DNA from: Sipunculus nudus
Taxonomy: Eukaryota; Annelida; Sipuncula; Golfingiida; Sipunculidae
Direction: 5' to 3'
Assembly: GCA_026874595.1 (NCBI GenBank)
Contig: CM049306.1
Coordinates: forward strand, 91,586,642 to 91,650,641
Length of the DNA stretch: 64,000 bases
The translations under genes and the position numbers were made by a program. Within the stretch, counting starts at the first letter, position 1. Each line of letters begins with the position of its first letter. Positions 22,818-32,339 of this stretch are shown in pieces. The notes beneath the pieces are model-generated. The model was not told where the DNA came from. It worked only from the letters and a program-made list of their open reading frames with translations, and searched no databases.

Positions 22818-23277
22818 GTAAGGAGCATATTTTGACAGACAAGTCTGAAAAATTTAAAATAAAAAAGAAGAAAATATTTTATAATGGTGAACATAAACGT
22901 TTAAAAGCTGATAAGAAATGTCATGTCTGTTCATGTTTACTATGGTTTTCACGTTTTATATATGCAACTGACGTCACGGGATATGACACCATGGTCAAGC
23001 CTGCTTTATTTGTAGGCAGGATAGTTTTCCATGAAGCAAACTCGAAACATATACAGATTATAATGTAGTAATGCATTTTTGATGTATAAGAAAGTTTCTC
23101 CAGTCATAATAGCACAAAGGCTTATATAGTAGCTAATATTTTAATATCATTAAGGGTTTTTTATGCTTGTATTCCTTTGCTTGTCTTCAAGATCCAAAAG
23201 GAAACATTTTATAAACTTTAAATATAATAACTCTACATAAATATACATTTCACATTACAGTTTTAATTTTATTTCAG

Positions 23278-23547
23278 GGATAGAAGCAATAGGGAAATGT
23301 TAGATACAACAAACCCCTTCGGAAGCGTCCTGGAGTGCGCGCTGTGGCTGCTAATATAAGTCGCCCAGAACTTATATCCATCTTACCCAAATCCCTTTGG
23401 AGTACCTGTGTATGCATAAATGCAATGGTTTTATTGCATGCAGTGCATATCAAGTGCTCCGGAATGAAACCTGTGAGTTGCTCTTGTCGAACCGGCAAAC
23501 ATTCCCTCTTGATGAAGATTCCTCCTTGTACACCACTGAAGATTATA
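23278..23547 (+). pseudogene. Exon 2 of lectin pseudogene: PAN/apple-like domain
   Basis: The acceptor is TTTATTTCAG and the donor GTGAGT (23548-23553). The frame set by exon 1 runs the full 270 bp without a frameshift but meets TAG (23301-23303) and TAA (23352-23354). After the stops it reads EYLCMHKCNGFIACSAY then NETCELLLSN. This has the C-x3-C-x5-C...C spacing of a PAN/apple core, followed by an acidic linker. The exon end joins exon 3 in phase to give EDYKCPSGYD, the usual start of a lectin domain. Confidence 0.7.
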
Positions 23548-23759
23548 GTGAGTGAATATTAAAATGTTCACTAATTAATTCAACAATTAATCTGGGTTTA
23601 TTTTCCACCGTTAACGGCAATACTGCCCTTTGACCTTAGAGAGTCGACGACGGCTGCTGGCCTACATGTACGCTTTCACTTGACATAGAACAGACTAGTC
23701 GCTATAGCGTTAAATATACTTTCTAATAACACCGATCATGTTCGAGAAGTACTTCGCCT

Positions 23760-24270
23760 TTAACAGAATATAGGCCACAGTGTATCAGCTCCAGGATTCA
23801 AAGGAGACTTCCCAAGGATATCCCAGGATGTAATATTACGGCATTCTAGGTCCAACAGAAAGGTTATGTGCCATGTCTGACTGTCTGGCCGCTCAAAATC
23901 ATGCCTTTTTACCTTTAGCTCGCACAATTTAGGTTACTGGCCTAGTCCAGGTTTCCATGGGGATTACCCAGTCTCCACTGTTTGTCACATTCTAGGGCTA
24001 GCAGATACAATTTATGCCCATCTGACTTTCATGGTGCTCAAAATCGTGTTTTGATTGTTGAAGAATATAGGCCACCATGACTTAATTTCAGGTATCCACC
24101 GAGATTTACAAAGGCATCCATGAATAACATGTTTGAAGATTCTAGGCAAAATTGATACGCTTTGTGCCCATCTGTTTCTCTGGGTACTTAAAATCATGTT
24201 TTCGGCCCGTAGCTCGCAGAATATGAGTCACCAAGACCTAATTTCAGGTCGAATGTGGCCTCATTACACT
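23760..24270 (+). repeat. ~140-155-bp tandem repeat, about 3.5 units
   Basis: The phrase CTCAAAATCATG (and CTCAAAATCGTG, CTTAAAATCATG) recurs at about 23893, 24033 and 24188. Each is preceded by GTGCCCATCTG-type words, and GACCTAATTTCAGGT-type words recur too. The repeat lies in the intron between the PAN exon and the lectin exons. Confidence 0.7.
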
Positions 24271-24513
24271 GATACAAAAGCTCTCCTTGGTCTGATTCTT
24301 GGCCTTGTGCTAGAACCGGTCAAATCAGGCCAGTGAGAGCGGTTGTTGCCTGTTTAAATTTGGAACTGAATACACAATGCAGTACCACACTCTCATTTGT
24401 TAAAGTACAATTGACGTATCGCCAAAACAGAGATCGCTCCGCCCCTTTCCATCACGTGACTAATTACGCATAAAGTCCGACAACTCTCCGCATGCAACAG
24501 CGTGTTTACAAAC

Positions 24514-24803
24514 ATGGCGGTGACAGCTGCGCCGGCACGGCTTTCCGATCTGCCAAATGATTTGTCAGAGAACTATTTGCCCTTTACACCAACTCTGAGG
24601 CAGCGACAGAAGGCCCATGCATTCAGCAAAGGTCATTACCTACAAAGTGTTCAACTTTTCAATGAAAAAGATGCCGGTTCTGTCCACATCTCCGCGAGGG
24701 TTTACAGGAGCCAGAGGAAAGCGGAGTCGCCCCATCAGATCGACCTTACTATCAACAGACAACAACGAAAAGTGACAGTTGGCCACTGTTCATGCAAGGC
24801 AGG
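24514..24803 (+). CDS. First exon of a SWIM zinc-finger-like protein
   Basis: A ~97-codon frame starts MAVTAAPARLSDLPNDL at 24514 and ends ...VGHCSCKAG at a clean donor GGTAAGA (24804). The upstream 80 bp are GC-richer than the surroundings and hold CATCACGTGAC, so this may be a genuine promoter and first exon. The closing Cys-Ser-Cys-Lys-Ala-Gly fits the first two ligands of a SWIM finger (CxCx(n)CxH), and HISARVYRSQRK before it fits the strand preceding such fingers. The CxH half should lie on a later exon, which I do not find. Family knowledge: animal genes of this type are often fused to YqaJ-like nuclease domains or are transposon-derived. It may be a stranded fragment. It sits in intron 3 of the lectin pseudogene on the same strand. 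Confidence 0.5.
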
Positions 24804-24809
24804 GTAAGA

Positions 24810-25250
24810 AACTGTAAAGATATATGAAAATAAACTTTTATTTCATATGGAGATGACATAAAAATGAATTTGCAATAAAAGTATTGAGTAAAAAAATCTA
24901 AATGTCAGCAACCCATGAGGAATACTCGGCTATGAAAAAATATTTTTGATTGAAAATGGAAGTTATTTTTTTACAAAACATTGATTAATCTATTGATATA
25001 TAATAGAATATTTTGCCAAATAAGTATTATTACATTAATAAAATTTGTTATGATACTGTACATGTTGTATATTTTATAAGAATATTATTGTAATTATATA
25101 ATTTATATAAAATATGAAAATATATAATAATTTAATAATGAATAAAAACATATACCAACATGAATAATAATTATAAATAAGCGAAATGACAACAAAAAAT
25201 ATCTACAATAATCATAATATTCTATTATAAGTTAAATATTAATATAATAC

Positions 25251-25302
<52 letters not shown>

Positions 25303-25750
25303 CTATTTATTATATATCATGTGATACATGACTCTTATTTAAATTTTTTTAAATCGGAAATAACATTATGAGAGGGGAGGGGATGCACTTTAATTTAGAT
25401 ATACCAGAGACTTCTGTGTGGGGAAATAATTATTTAATTTGGAACTTTGCAAAGGTATTACTTTATTCAAATTTACATTGTGTTTGGTCATTACTTTGTA
25501 TATTATGAAAACAGATTATGTCATGCTATTTAGAATCTGAGTTTGTGTATTTGCGAGTTGTGTATTGTAATCATGCGGCGATACGTTAATTCTTTCCTTT
25601 GTTCCAACTCTGGTGGTATAAGCCAGAGAACTTATCTGTACAAAACAGCGGAATGCAGTGTTTAACAGCTACGTGAGGATTGTACATAGTCTAATTTAAA
25701 TAATTATTTTTATTGTATTTTTTGTTCTTTTGTAATGAAGCAACGACGTC
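24810..25750. other. AT-rich intronic sequence with (TA)n tract
   Basis: Contains a TA run at ~25256-25296 and very AT-rich flanks. No CxH half of a SWIM finger and no other exon was recognised. Confidence 0.45.
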
Positions 25751-25763
25751 GTTCTCTTTACAG

Positions 25764-25975
25764 AATGCCCGTCCGGATATGATTATATATACATACTGCA
25801 CTCGGGAGGTCCATTTCCTTCCTGCTATAAATTCGTATTACAACAGATGAACTGGGCAGACAGTGGAAGTCACGCCGCTCCCTTGGTGGTGATCTGATCA
25901 GTATAGAGTCAGTGGAGGAGCAACTGCACATACAACACATTATTGGGAATGATTCAAGACTAATACCTACCACCG
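25764..25975 (+). pseudogene. Exon 3 of lectin pseudogene: N-terminal half of C-type lectin domain
   Basis: The acceptor is TTCTCTTTACAG and the donor GTAAGA. It reads CPSGYD...SCYKFVLQQMNWADS, then, one base out of frame, GGDLISIESVEEQLHIQ. These are the classic first-half landmarks of the fold. Restoring one G in CTTGGTGG would rejoin the frames and give the family's usual P-L-G-G-D-L. The position before this, normally the first paired Cys of the domain, reads Ala. The minus-strand frame over this exon is a shadow. Confidence 0.75.
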
Positions 25976-26519
25976 GTAAGATTATCTCTGTAACAGTGAT
26001 CTGTACTTAATCGATATTTGTATATTTATCAGAGATGTTTATTGTTTGTGAAAGTACGCTTTGATTTAATGTGAAGATTTAACTTTAACACCTTTACAGG
26101 AAAGACATTTAATTTGTCATAATTATGTTTTATCATTTATTTTATGAATTTACTCACACGACTCGTATTATAACATCGCATATAGCATGTGCACATTTAT
26201 ACATTTAAGCCTCCCTCCGTAGGAAGGGGAGATTTAAGGGGGTTGTTGAGGTCATTTCTTTATCAACGTTTTGGTAAAAGAATTTGCATGTGTGGATGGA
26301 ACTACTACGAAGCTGATATTTTTCGTCCTAAGTCACAGATTTTCACATGATCTTATTCTTGGCCTTGACCTAATTTCCAAGGACGTACATTGCATATCCG
26401 ATTCCTCATTATTGCTAAGTTGCCGGCCCGGGGGGGGGTGGGGGGAGGACTGGTGCTTCCAATCATCGCTTGGCGACTGCATTTATCTTGTCGCTTATGC
26501 AATTGAATTTTGTGTACAG

Positions 26520-26761
26520 GGTCCACCACTTATTTCACCTCCGGATGTGATTAAAAGGGGTCATGGATATGGAATGCGACAGGTCTCCCGCTGACGTACC
26601 TGAATTGGCAACCCGGCGAGCCAAATGGTAAAGATACTGCCATGTGGTTAACCTATGATGGTCGCTGGGACGATTGTACGAGAACTAATTCTAAATTCTC
26701 AATATGTGAGATCAAGAAATACTCATGTGTCCTGTGCATTTCAATAGACGTAATGTTTTAA
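26520..26761 (+). pseudogene. Exon 4 of lectin pseudogene: C-terminal half of C-type lectin domain
   Basis: The acceptor is TTTTGTGTACAG at 26508-26519. The phase-1 start yields G-STTYFTSGCD, then an in-frame TAA (26552-26554), then KGSWIWNATGLPLTYLNW, QPGEPNGKDTAMWL, YDGRWDDC and FSICEIKK, ending at TAA 26759-26761. EPN suggests mannose-type specificity by family rule. The two C-terminal Cys are kept. Confidence 0.75.
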
Positions 26762-26769
26762 CATGTGAT

Positions 26770-27185
26770 CAATATATAAATGATAAAAGTGCAGTATAGG
26801 TGACCTGCCACGCATTCATTATATTCTTGCTAACTTTTTCCTTTGATGCTGTTTTTATAAGTGAATCTTATCCTAACCCAGGCATGTTGATTAAATCATT
26901 AAGTAAGCATGTAGGTCCATCTTAAGCAAGTCACTAAAATTTACTTTCACCATCTAAAATATAACATGTTGTAATCACTTGATCTATGCTGTTATTTCTA
27001 ACTGAAAGGGAAATTCTCAGAATATACTGTTACATATGTATGCAGTGTAGGAACCATCTAAACAACATTGTTAAGAAATTTGTAGCTCATCAGTTTTCTT
27101 GTAAACAGTACTGTGAGTGAAACAGTTATTGAACTCTTCAATAGTCTTGTATTCTTCAATATTCAATATTAACTGAAAAGAGTAT
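26770..27185. other. No recognisable feature
   Basis: AT-rich sequence downstream of the lectin pseudogene; weak, diverged words of the ~60-bp minisatellite appear from about 27080. Confidence 0.4.
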
Positions 27186-27187
27186 TA

Positions 27188-27345
27188 GTGTAACTGGCAA
27201 GTCGAGGGGTAACACGCTCTGCTTTCCCTTGCCGACCCGTGTTCGTTCCCCGGCGTGGCTGTCAGAGAGGATTGTAGTTACTCGTCCAAGGCCGATGGTT
27301 TTCTGCGATGGAGAGTGCTACGTGAGTTATAAAAACTAATTTCAC
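27188..27345 (+). mobile_element. tRNA-derived SINE
   Basis: Head with GGCAAGTCGAGGGGTAACAC (A-box-like) and GTGTTCGTTCCCCGG (B-box-like), ~36 nt apart, then a body with GGCCGATGGTTTTCTGCGAT. The tRNA fold is not closed at the ends, so a SINE rather than a tRNA gene. Confidence 0.6.
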
Positions 27346-27404
27346 AATCCAAGTAAAATAAATAAGCTTAAATAAAAAAAATGGCTCTGTTTGTACAACA
27401 TACA

Positions 27405-28500
27405 TGTAAACAGTACTGGGAGTGTAACAAATAGTTGCCTCTTAATTGTTCTTGTACATAATACATAGTTAGTGTACCAAATTGTTGGCTTTTTATAGTT
27501 CTTGTACATAATACATATAAATAACACTGTAAGTGTATAAAATGGTTGGCTCATTATTGTTCTTGTACATTATACATATAAGGAACACTGTAAGGCAAAA
27601 TAAAATAAAAGGTATGGTTCTCAGGCACCGCCAGCGTCAATTTCAACCCTCCGCATCAAACATTTTGATTTTCATCTTTCAAAAAGATAAAATTATACAA
27701 TTTTAAAAAGATTCCCTTTATTATGTAGTGCTTTTACCTGTTTAGCAAAAAATATCATGTTATTTTCATGCTTTCGCACATCATAAGATATAGTTATCGA
27801 AACATACAAACAAAGGTAAAAAATAAAATATCGCCAGCCCGCACTGTTTCCTGAAAAAAGTGCCTGAGAACCATATTTGCCTAAGTGTAACAAATTGTTG
27901 GGTCTTTATTGTTCGTGTATGTCATATATAAAAAGAACCCTGTGAATGTACCAAAATGTCGGCTCTTTATTGTATTTGTAAACACTAGTTTGAAAAACAC
28001 TGTAAGTGTAACAAATAGTTGACCTTTATTGTTTTAGTACACATTACATATAAAGAACACTGTAAGTGTAACAAATATATGGCTCTTTATTGTCCTTGTA
28101 CTTTACACATGTAAAGAACACTGTAAGGGTAACAAATAGTTGGCTCTTTGTTGTTTTTGTATATATTACATGGTTAACAGCACTGTTAAAGTAACAAATA
28201 TAAAGCTTTTCAATAACAATGTACATAATAAATATAAACACTACTGTTTATGTAACAAATATTTGGCTCATTAGTTTTCTTGTGTATCATACTTGCACAC
28301 ACCAGATTGAGTGCAACATATTGTTGGCTGGTCAATAATCTTGTGTACAACACATGTGAACAGCACCGTGAGTGTAACGAATATCATGTAAGTATCACTG
28401 AGAGCGAAACAAATATTAGGCTCTTTATTGTTCTTTTTTATTATACATGTAAACAACACTGTAAGTGTAAAAAACAGTTGGCTCTGCAATATTATTGTTC
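27405..28500 (+). repeat. ~60-bp minisatellite interrupted by a MITE
   Basis: The unit core is TTGGCTCTTTATTGTTCTTG, then TACATAATACATAT, then AAGAACACTGTAAGTGTAAC. About three units occur before 27594 and about ten after 27881, increasingly diverged to 28500. Frames in both directions simply translate the unit. Confidence 0.9.
27594..27881. mobile_element. 288-bp MITE with TAA target duplication
   Basis: The left end is GGCAAA followed (after an A-rich insertion) by ATGGTTCTCAGGCAC. The right end is GTGCCTGAGAACCAT then ATTTGCC. TAA flanks both sides (27591-27593, 27882-27884). Removing the element and one TAA restores CACTGTAAGTGTAAC, exactly the junction seen in other minisatellite units, which proves insertion. 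A 3-bp TAA duplication fits PIF/Harbinger (TWA); the superfamily call is inference. No protein. Confidence 0.88.
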
Positions 28501-28814
28501 ATAGTATACCTTTTATTCAAATTTAATATTTGTTTGTAATAAAGTGGCTACAAATTTCTTTTTTGAGAAATCTTCCAGTAGACACAACGGATGTGTGGTT
28601 TACATTTTAATAGCGGACCTCATGAACTTGGAAAATGCGATAAATACGGTAAACAAGATTCGTTCCTCGAATACTTTGTGGGTTTAATAACTGACTATTT
28701 GATGCGGGGTGTAAGTCCTATATGCGGGCCCTATACGGACAGGAGGCGGATCTTACTAGTTACAGACTGAGAGAATCTTCTTAAATGCGCATGTCCAGTT
28801 GAGGCAAAATTAAC

Positions 28815-29715
28815 TAAGCCAAGGTCACACTCTCACTGATGAGGGTACGTGCGGCGACTATAGTCTTGGAATGAGATATTTCCGTTGAAAAAAAAAAAAA
28901 AACATTTTATTTTATGGCGATTTTGCAGACAGCGAAGATCACACTTTTTGTGAACGGCAAACGCGCTCTTTGGGATGGATTCCGAGGGTCTCTGATAGCA
29001 TCGACCACGGTCTTGATACGGTTTCACAGCGACATAATCAGGAATATGAAGGATCAATACGTTCATCTGCGGACCAGATACGAATGATGGTACAGGTGGT
29101 ACGGTATTCCACAGTTCGGGGTGGTCTGATTGCTACGGATTCTCATGATCAGCCAAGACTGACTGGTCGTGTCGCAAGTCGCAACCTTTCCCCCTACGGT
29201 ACGTCCGTACTCAGGACGATCGACCAGAGAGACCCTGGGCAACGACGTAGGCATGTGCGGAAGTAGTCATGCCTGGGTCACACTGTAACGGATGAGGGTA
29301 CGGTTCTCGATGGACTGTCCGAGATCCACTATTCAAGGGAAACGCGCAGTTTTTCGTTCGCAGCCATGATATCAGGGAAGCTTCTCATGGTTTGAGTATG
29401 GCGATTGTGCTGCTGTTACGAATTCCCGCGGTCTGCGAGGGGGTCGGCACGCTTTGATACGGTTTCACTGCGGCAAGATCAAGGAACGGAAGGGACTTCT
29501 ACGGTTAGCCGCGGCCATTATACGGATAACGGTGGAGCGATTACGGATTCCTACGAGTCTGGGCGGTATGAGTAGGGATTTTCACGGAAGCATTACAGGT
29601 TCTCAAGATAGGCCAAGCACGACCGATTATGTCGCAAACCGGCCTGTCCATACTCCGGTGCTGACGCGCATCCAGGGAAGACGCCGGCCAACGACGTACG
29701 CATGCACGAAATAGA
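28815..29715 (+). repeat. GC-richer tandem repeat, two ~450-bp units
   Basis: Unit 1 (28819-29275) and unit 2 (29276-29715) both open with GGTCACACT.T.AC.GATGAGG. Both carry TTGATACGGTTTCAC.GCG and end CAACGACGTA.GCATG. The block is markedly richer in G+C and in CG than its surroundings. Overlapping frames on both strands have no domain features. Confidence 0.75.
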
Positions 29716-30130
29716 AGGGACATGTTCGAAAAAGCACGGTGGCATTACGGCCAATGGCGGTAGCGTCACTGTCTATCCACGGACTTTCTCATCCTTGCCA
29801 GCACCGCGGAGGTTTTGAACATTTCAAACTCACGTAGAGTTTGACGGACTAAGAAAAGCCAGCAGGGACCATGGCGGATGACAACGGACAATGTTACGGA
29901 CTCTCTACGATTTACTACGGTTCACTGGGGATTTTTAACGGATCACCAGGGATGCTGATGATAGCAGCCAATCCGTGATGATCCATAGTGAGACCCGTGA
30001 CAGTAGCAAGCCTGATTAGGGATGACGACGGACATAGCCGCGGACTCTCCACGTATCACCGAGGATATGACGGATCACCAGGGACTGTCCTTTGCGGCCA
30101 ATCCGTGGCCAATCCGTGATAAAGGCATCC
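29716..30130 (+). repeat. ACGGA-word satellite remnant
   Basis: Continues the base composition of the preceding units. It shows short-period repetition of GGATCACCAGGGA (29939, 30074), ACGGACTCTC / GCGGACTCTCCACG and CCAATCCGTG (29969, 30098, 30109). No gene is seen. Confidence 0.6.
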
Positions 30131-30359
30131 GTTATGGATGTATTGAACATCCTTTAAGTTCAGATTATCAATTAACACAACATTCAATAATACATATACC
30201 ATGGCAATTCACGGCTGAGTAAATGGCAGCATTGGTGTTATCTGGCTGTCTCGAAAATAAATGCAATAAAGGAAAAAATGAAGATTGAACCAGCTGGTTG
30301 AATAATACTTCATAAACAAAAGACATATCTGCTTTCAGTGATATCCTTTGACCACTGTA

Positions 30360-30740
30360 GGTAAAATGGCACGCTGTATTTTGACGGTCTCAGAAATAGT
30401 AAACAATGTAAGTGACGCCACCTTTCTTTGTTGTTTAAATAATATGACTTGCCATGAGCAATGATTATATTTAGTTTCAGATTGATTCATTAGCCTATTG
30501 CTGGGAAAACTGACTCGATTACTGTACTTCAACACTCTGAAAAGTACAGGTGAAAATGAGTACATAAATTACATGTAGGGGGCGCACCAGTCTTGTTCAA
30601 CTTATTACACAATTCATGGTCGATAAGTATACAGCCTGTTCAGGACTACACATAAACTAACAGCTGAGAATCTGACACGATTTCTATAATTGTCTTTTAT
30701 CAAAACTATAAAAATATTGTGAAATATTTGGAATTTAGAA
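30360..30740 (+). repeat. Interspersed repeat related to 16.97-17.64 kb
   Basis: Shares ACAGCTGAGAATCTGACACGATTTCT and the GTAAGTGACGCCACC / GGGGCGCACCAG words with the segment at 17.2-17.5 kb and with the GGCGCC family. Confidence 0.4.
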
Positions 30741-30879
30741 GTATCTGATATCAGTTAATATCAGTCTTATTTGAATAAAGAACATTTCTAGATAATAATG
30801 TATAAATAATGTCGCATTAATTAATGCTTTAGTTATTTATTGGATCCCCAGACAAAGTCGTAATTCTATGGTTAAGGCA

Positions 30880-31800
30880 TGCAGAGATTTATTTTAGGCG
30901 AGATAACTGGAAAAATATTTTACGGATCTTTGCGAAACTTAAAATGTCCATAGATATGAGTGAGAGGACGAAGCCTGTTTAATATGGGGTCATGACCTTT
31001 ACAAGGATAGTGACCTTGATCTTAGATAGGTCAATTTTTGGAGAAAATCACACAAATTCTTAAGAAGCTTAAGAAATCTTGCATGGATTCATAAAAATAT
31101 CAAGTTGACCGAAGATCTTGGATAGTCTCGTCAACCAGACAGGTGGCGCCTCCTATCTTACCGATTTCATAGCAAAAAGTATTGCCCATTTCTCTGGATG
31201 CTTTGCTGTATTGGCCTAAAATGGTGCTTGTCCATAGATCTTGGATACCCGAATCTCAAAATCAAGACTGGTGGCGATATCTGCAATCGTTTTGTGTAGC
31301 GTCCATCCGCACATTTGCTTTAGGTGAAAATTTCTCATATCTCAAGAGTCGTTCAATGTGTTTTTCTTAAATTTGGCATGTACATCCTTCTTTGAGAGTT
31401 TTCTCGTCAACCAGCGCGTGGCCCCATCAACATTACTATTTTCGTAGCATAAATTAATCCCCTTTTCTCAAGAGTGATTCACCGTATTGGCCTGAAAAGG
31501 TGCATGTCTAAAGAACTTGGATATCTCCGTCTTGTTTTTCAAGACCGGTGGCGTCATCTGCAGTTCCCTTTCGGAGGCGTTCATCCATCTATTTGCTTTG
31601 GGTAAAAAACGCTCATATCTGAGGAGTGGATGGATATATCAGCCTGAAATTTTGGTATGTTTATCTGTCTTAAAATAATTTTGGTTTAGACCAGACAGGT
31701 GGCGCCATCTCCTGTTCTGTTTTTATAGATTACATTGATGAACTTTTCCTCAGTAGGGGATCAGTGTATCGGCCAGAAATCTTGCATGGTATGGTCGCCT
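30880..31800 (-). repeat. GGCGCC-palindrome element in reverse orientation
   Basis: 30890-31150 is the reverse complement, with divergence, of 6140-6440. It includes GGGGTCATGACCTTTACAAG, CACACAAATTCTTAAG and CTTGCATGGATT. Farther on, GGTGGCGCC at ~31142 and 31699 and GGTGGCGTCATCTG at 31549 continue the series of ~280-bp units. No protein is encoded. Confidence 0.7.
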
Positions 31801-31919
31801 TCCAAGATGCTACTGAGGATACGACCTACTCTTAAAGGGTGAGGGGGTAATTGTCTTTTTTTAATATTGCAGCCAACGACGCTGCTATAGATTTTATTTT
31901 TATTTGGACAAGACTTTTG

Positions 31920-32335
31920 CGTCGCCAGGGGCATATACTAGAATTTAGAATAGGGATCAAGGCTCATATTGCGAGGCCGCGAGGTGTGTGAGCCGAGGCG
32001 CGAAGCCTGTGGGGGAGGGACTGGGGTTTGGAGTGGTGTTCCCCCTCCCAGGTGTAGAACTTTTTGAAAATTTAGGTTGTAATTATGCAATCTGGTGTAG
32101 CGCAAACGCATTAAAAAGCAAGACATACGTTGTAACTGGATGCGTGACGGTCTACTATGAGTTTTCTACCCAGATTTTTTTTTTGTTAGTTAAAAGGGGG
32201 GGCGTCCCCCCTCCCCCCCCCCAAAAAAAAGGGGGGTTTTACTGCCCAGAATCCCACTCACATGTGCCCGACTCTGCTGGTTTCGGAAAATATGTGTAAA
32301 GAAATTTTTTCCCCTCAATGCACTGGGACTTCGAA
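31920..32335 (+). repeat. GC-rich dispersed-repeat-like block
   Basis: Holds GAGGCCGCGAGGTGTGTGAGCC, GAGGCGCGAAGCC and mirrored runs of G and C (GGGGGGGCGTCCCCCCTCCC). These features are typical of dispersed GC-rich repeats in invertebrate genomes. The long plus-strand frame across it is compositional. Confidence 0.4.
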
Positions 32336-32339
32336 ATAC

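Larger units (their letters stand above)
22772..26761 (+). pseudogene. Decayed secreted PAN / C-type lectin gene, four exons
   Basis: Four exons with consistent phase-1 junctions are seen: 22772-22817, 23278-23547, 25764-25975 and 26520-26761. The predicted order is a signal peptide (MDMLRFAVVAIFWIAG), then a Cys-rich PAN/apple-like region (CMHKCNGFIACSAY...NETCELL), then a C-type lectin-like domain. Family knowledge: such proteins are secreted lectins that bind glycans, often in immunity or mucus. Lesions: TAG at 23301 and TAA at 23352 in exon 2, a one-base loss near 25880-25886 in exon 3 leading to TGA at 25895, loss of the expected first lectin Cys, and TAA at 26552 in exon 4. The carbohydrate-site motif QPGEPN and the Trp-Asp-Asp-Cys signature survive. 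Most likely a pseudogene. Sequence error could explain one lesion, not all. A foreign exon lies in intron 3. Confidence 0.8.

Noticed and set aside
22694-23068. 124-residue frame as a gene
   Set aside because: Only its middle (signal peptide MDMLRFAVV...) is meaningful. It reads through the donor GTAAGG into the intron and is replaced by exon 1 at 22772-22817.
25758-25973. Minus-strand 71-residue frame
   Set aside because: Shadow of the lectin exon on the plus strand.
29454-29723. Overlapping frames on both strands in the GC-richer block
   Set aside because: Repeat units with open frames on both strands due to base composition; no domain.
31988-32299. 103-residue frame through GC-rich block
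   Set aside because: Crosses poly-G and poly-C runs, is Pro/Gly rich by composition, and lies in a dispersed-repeat-like block.
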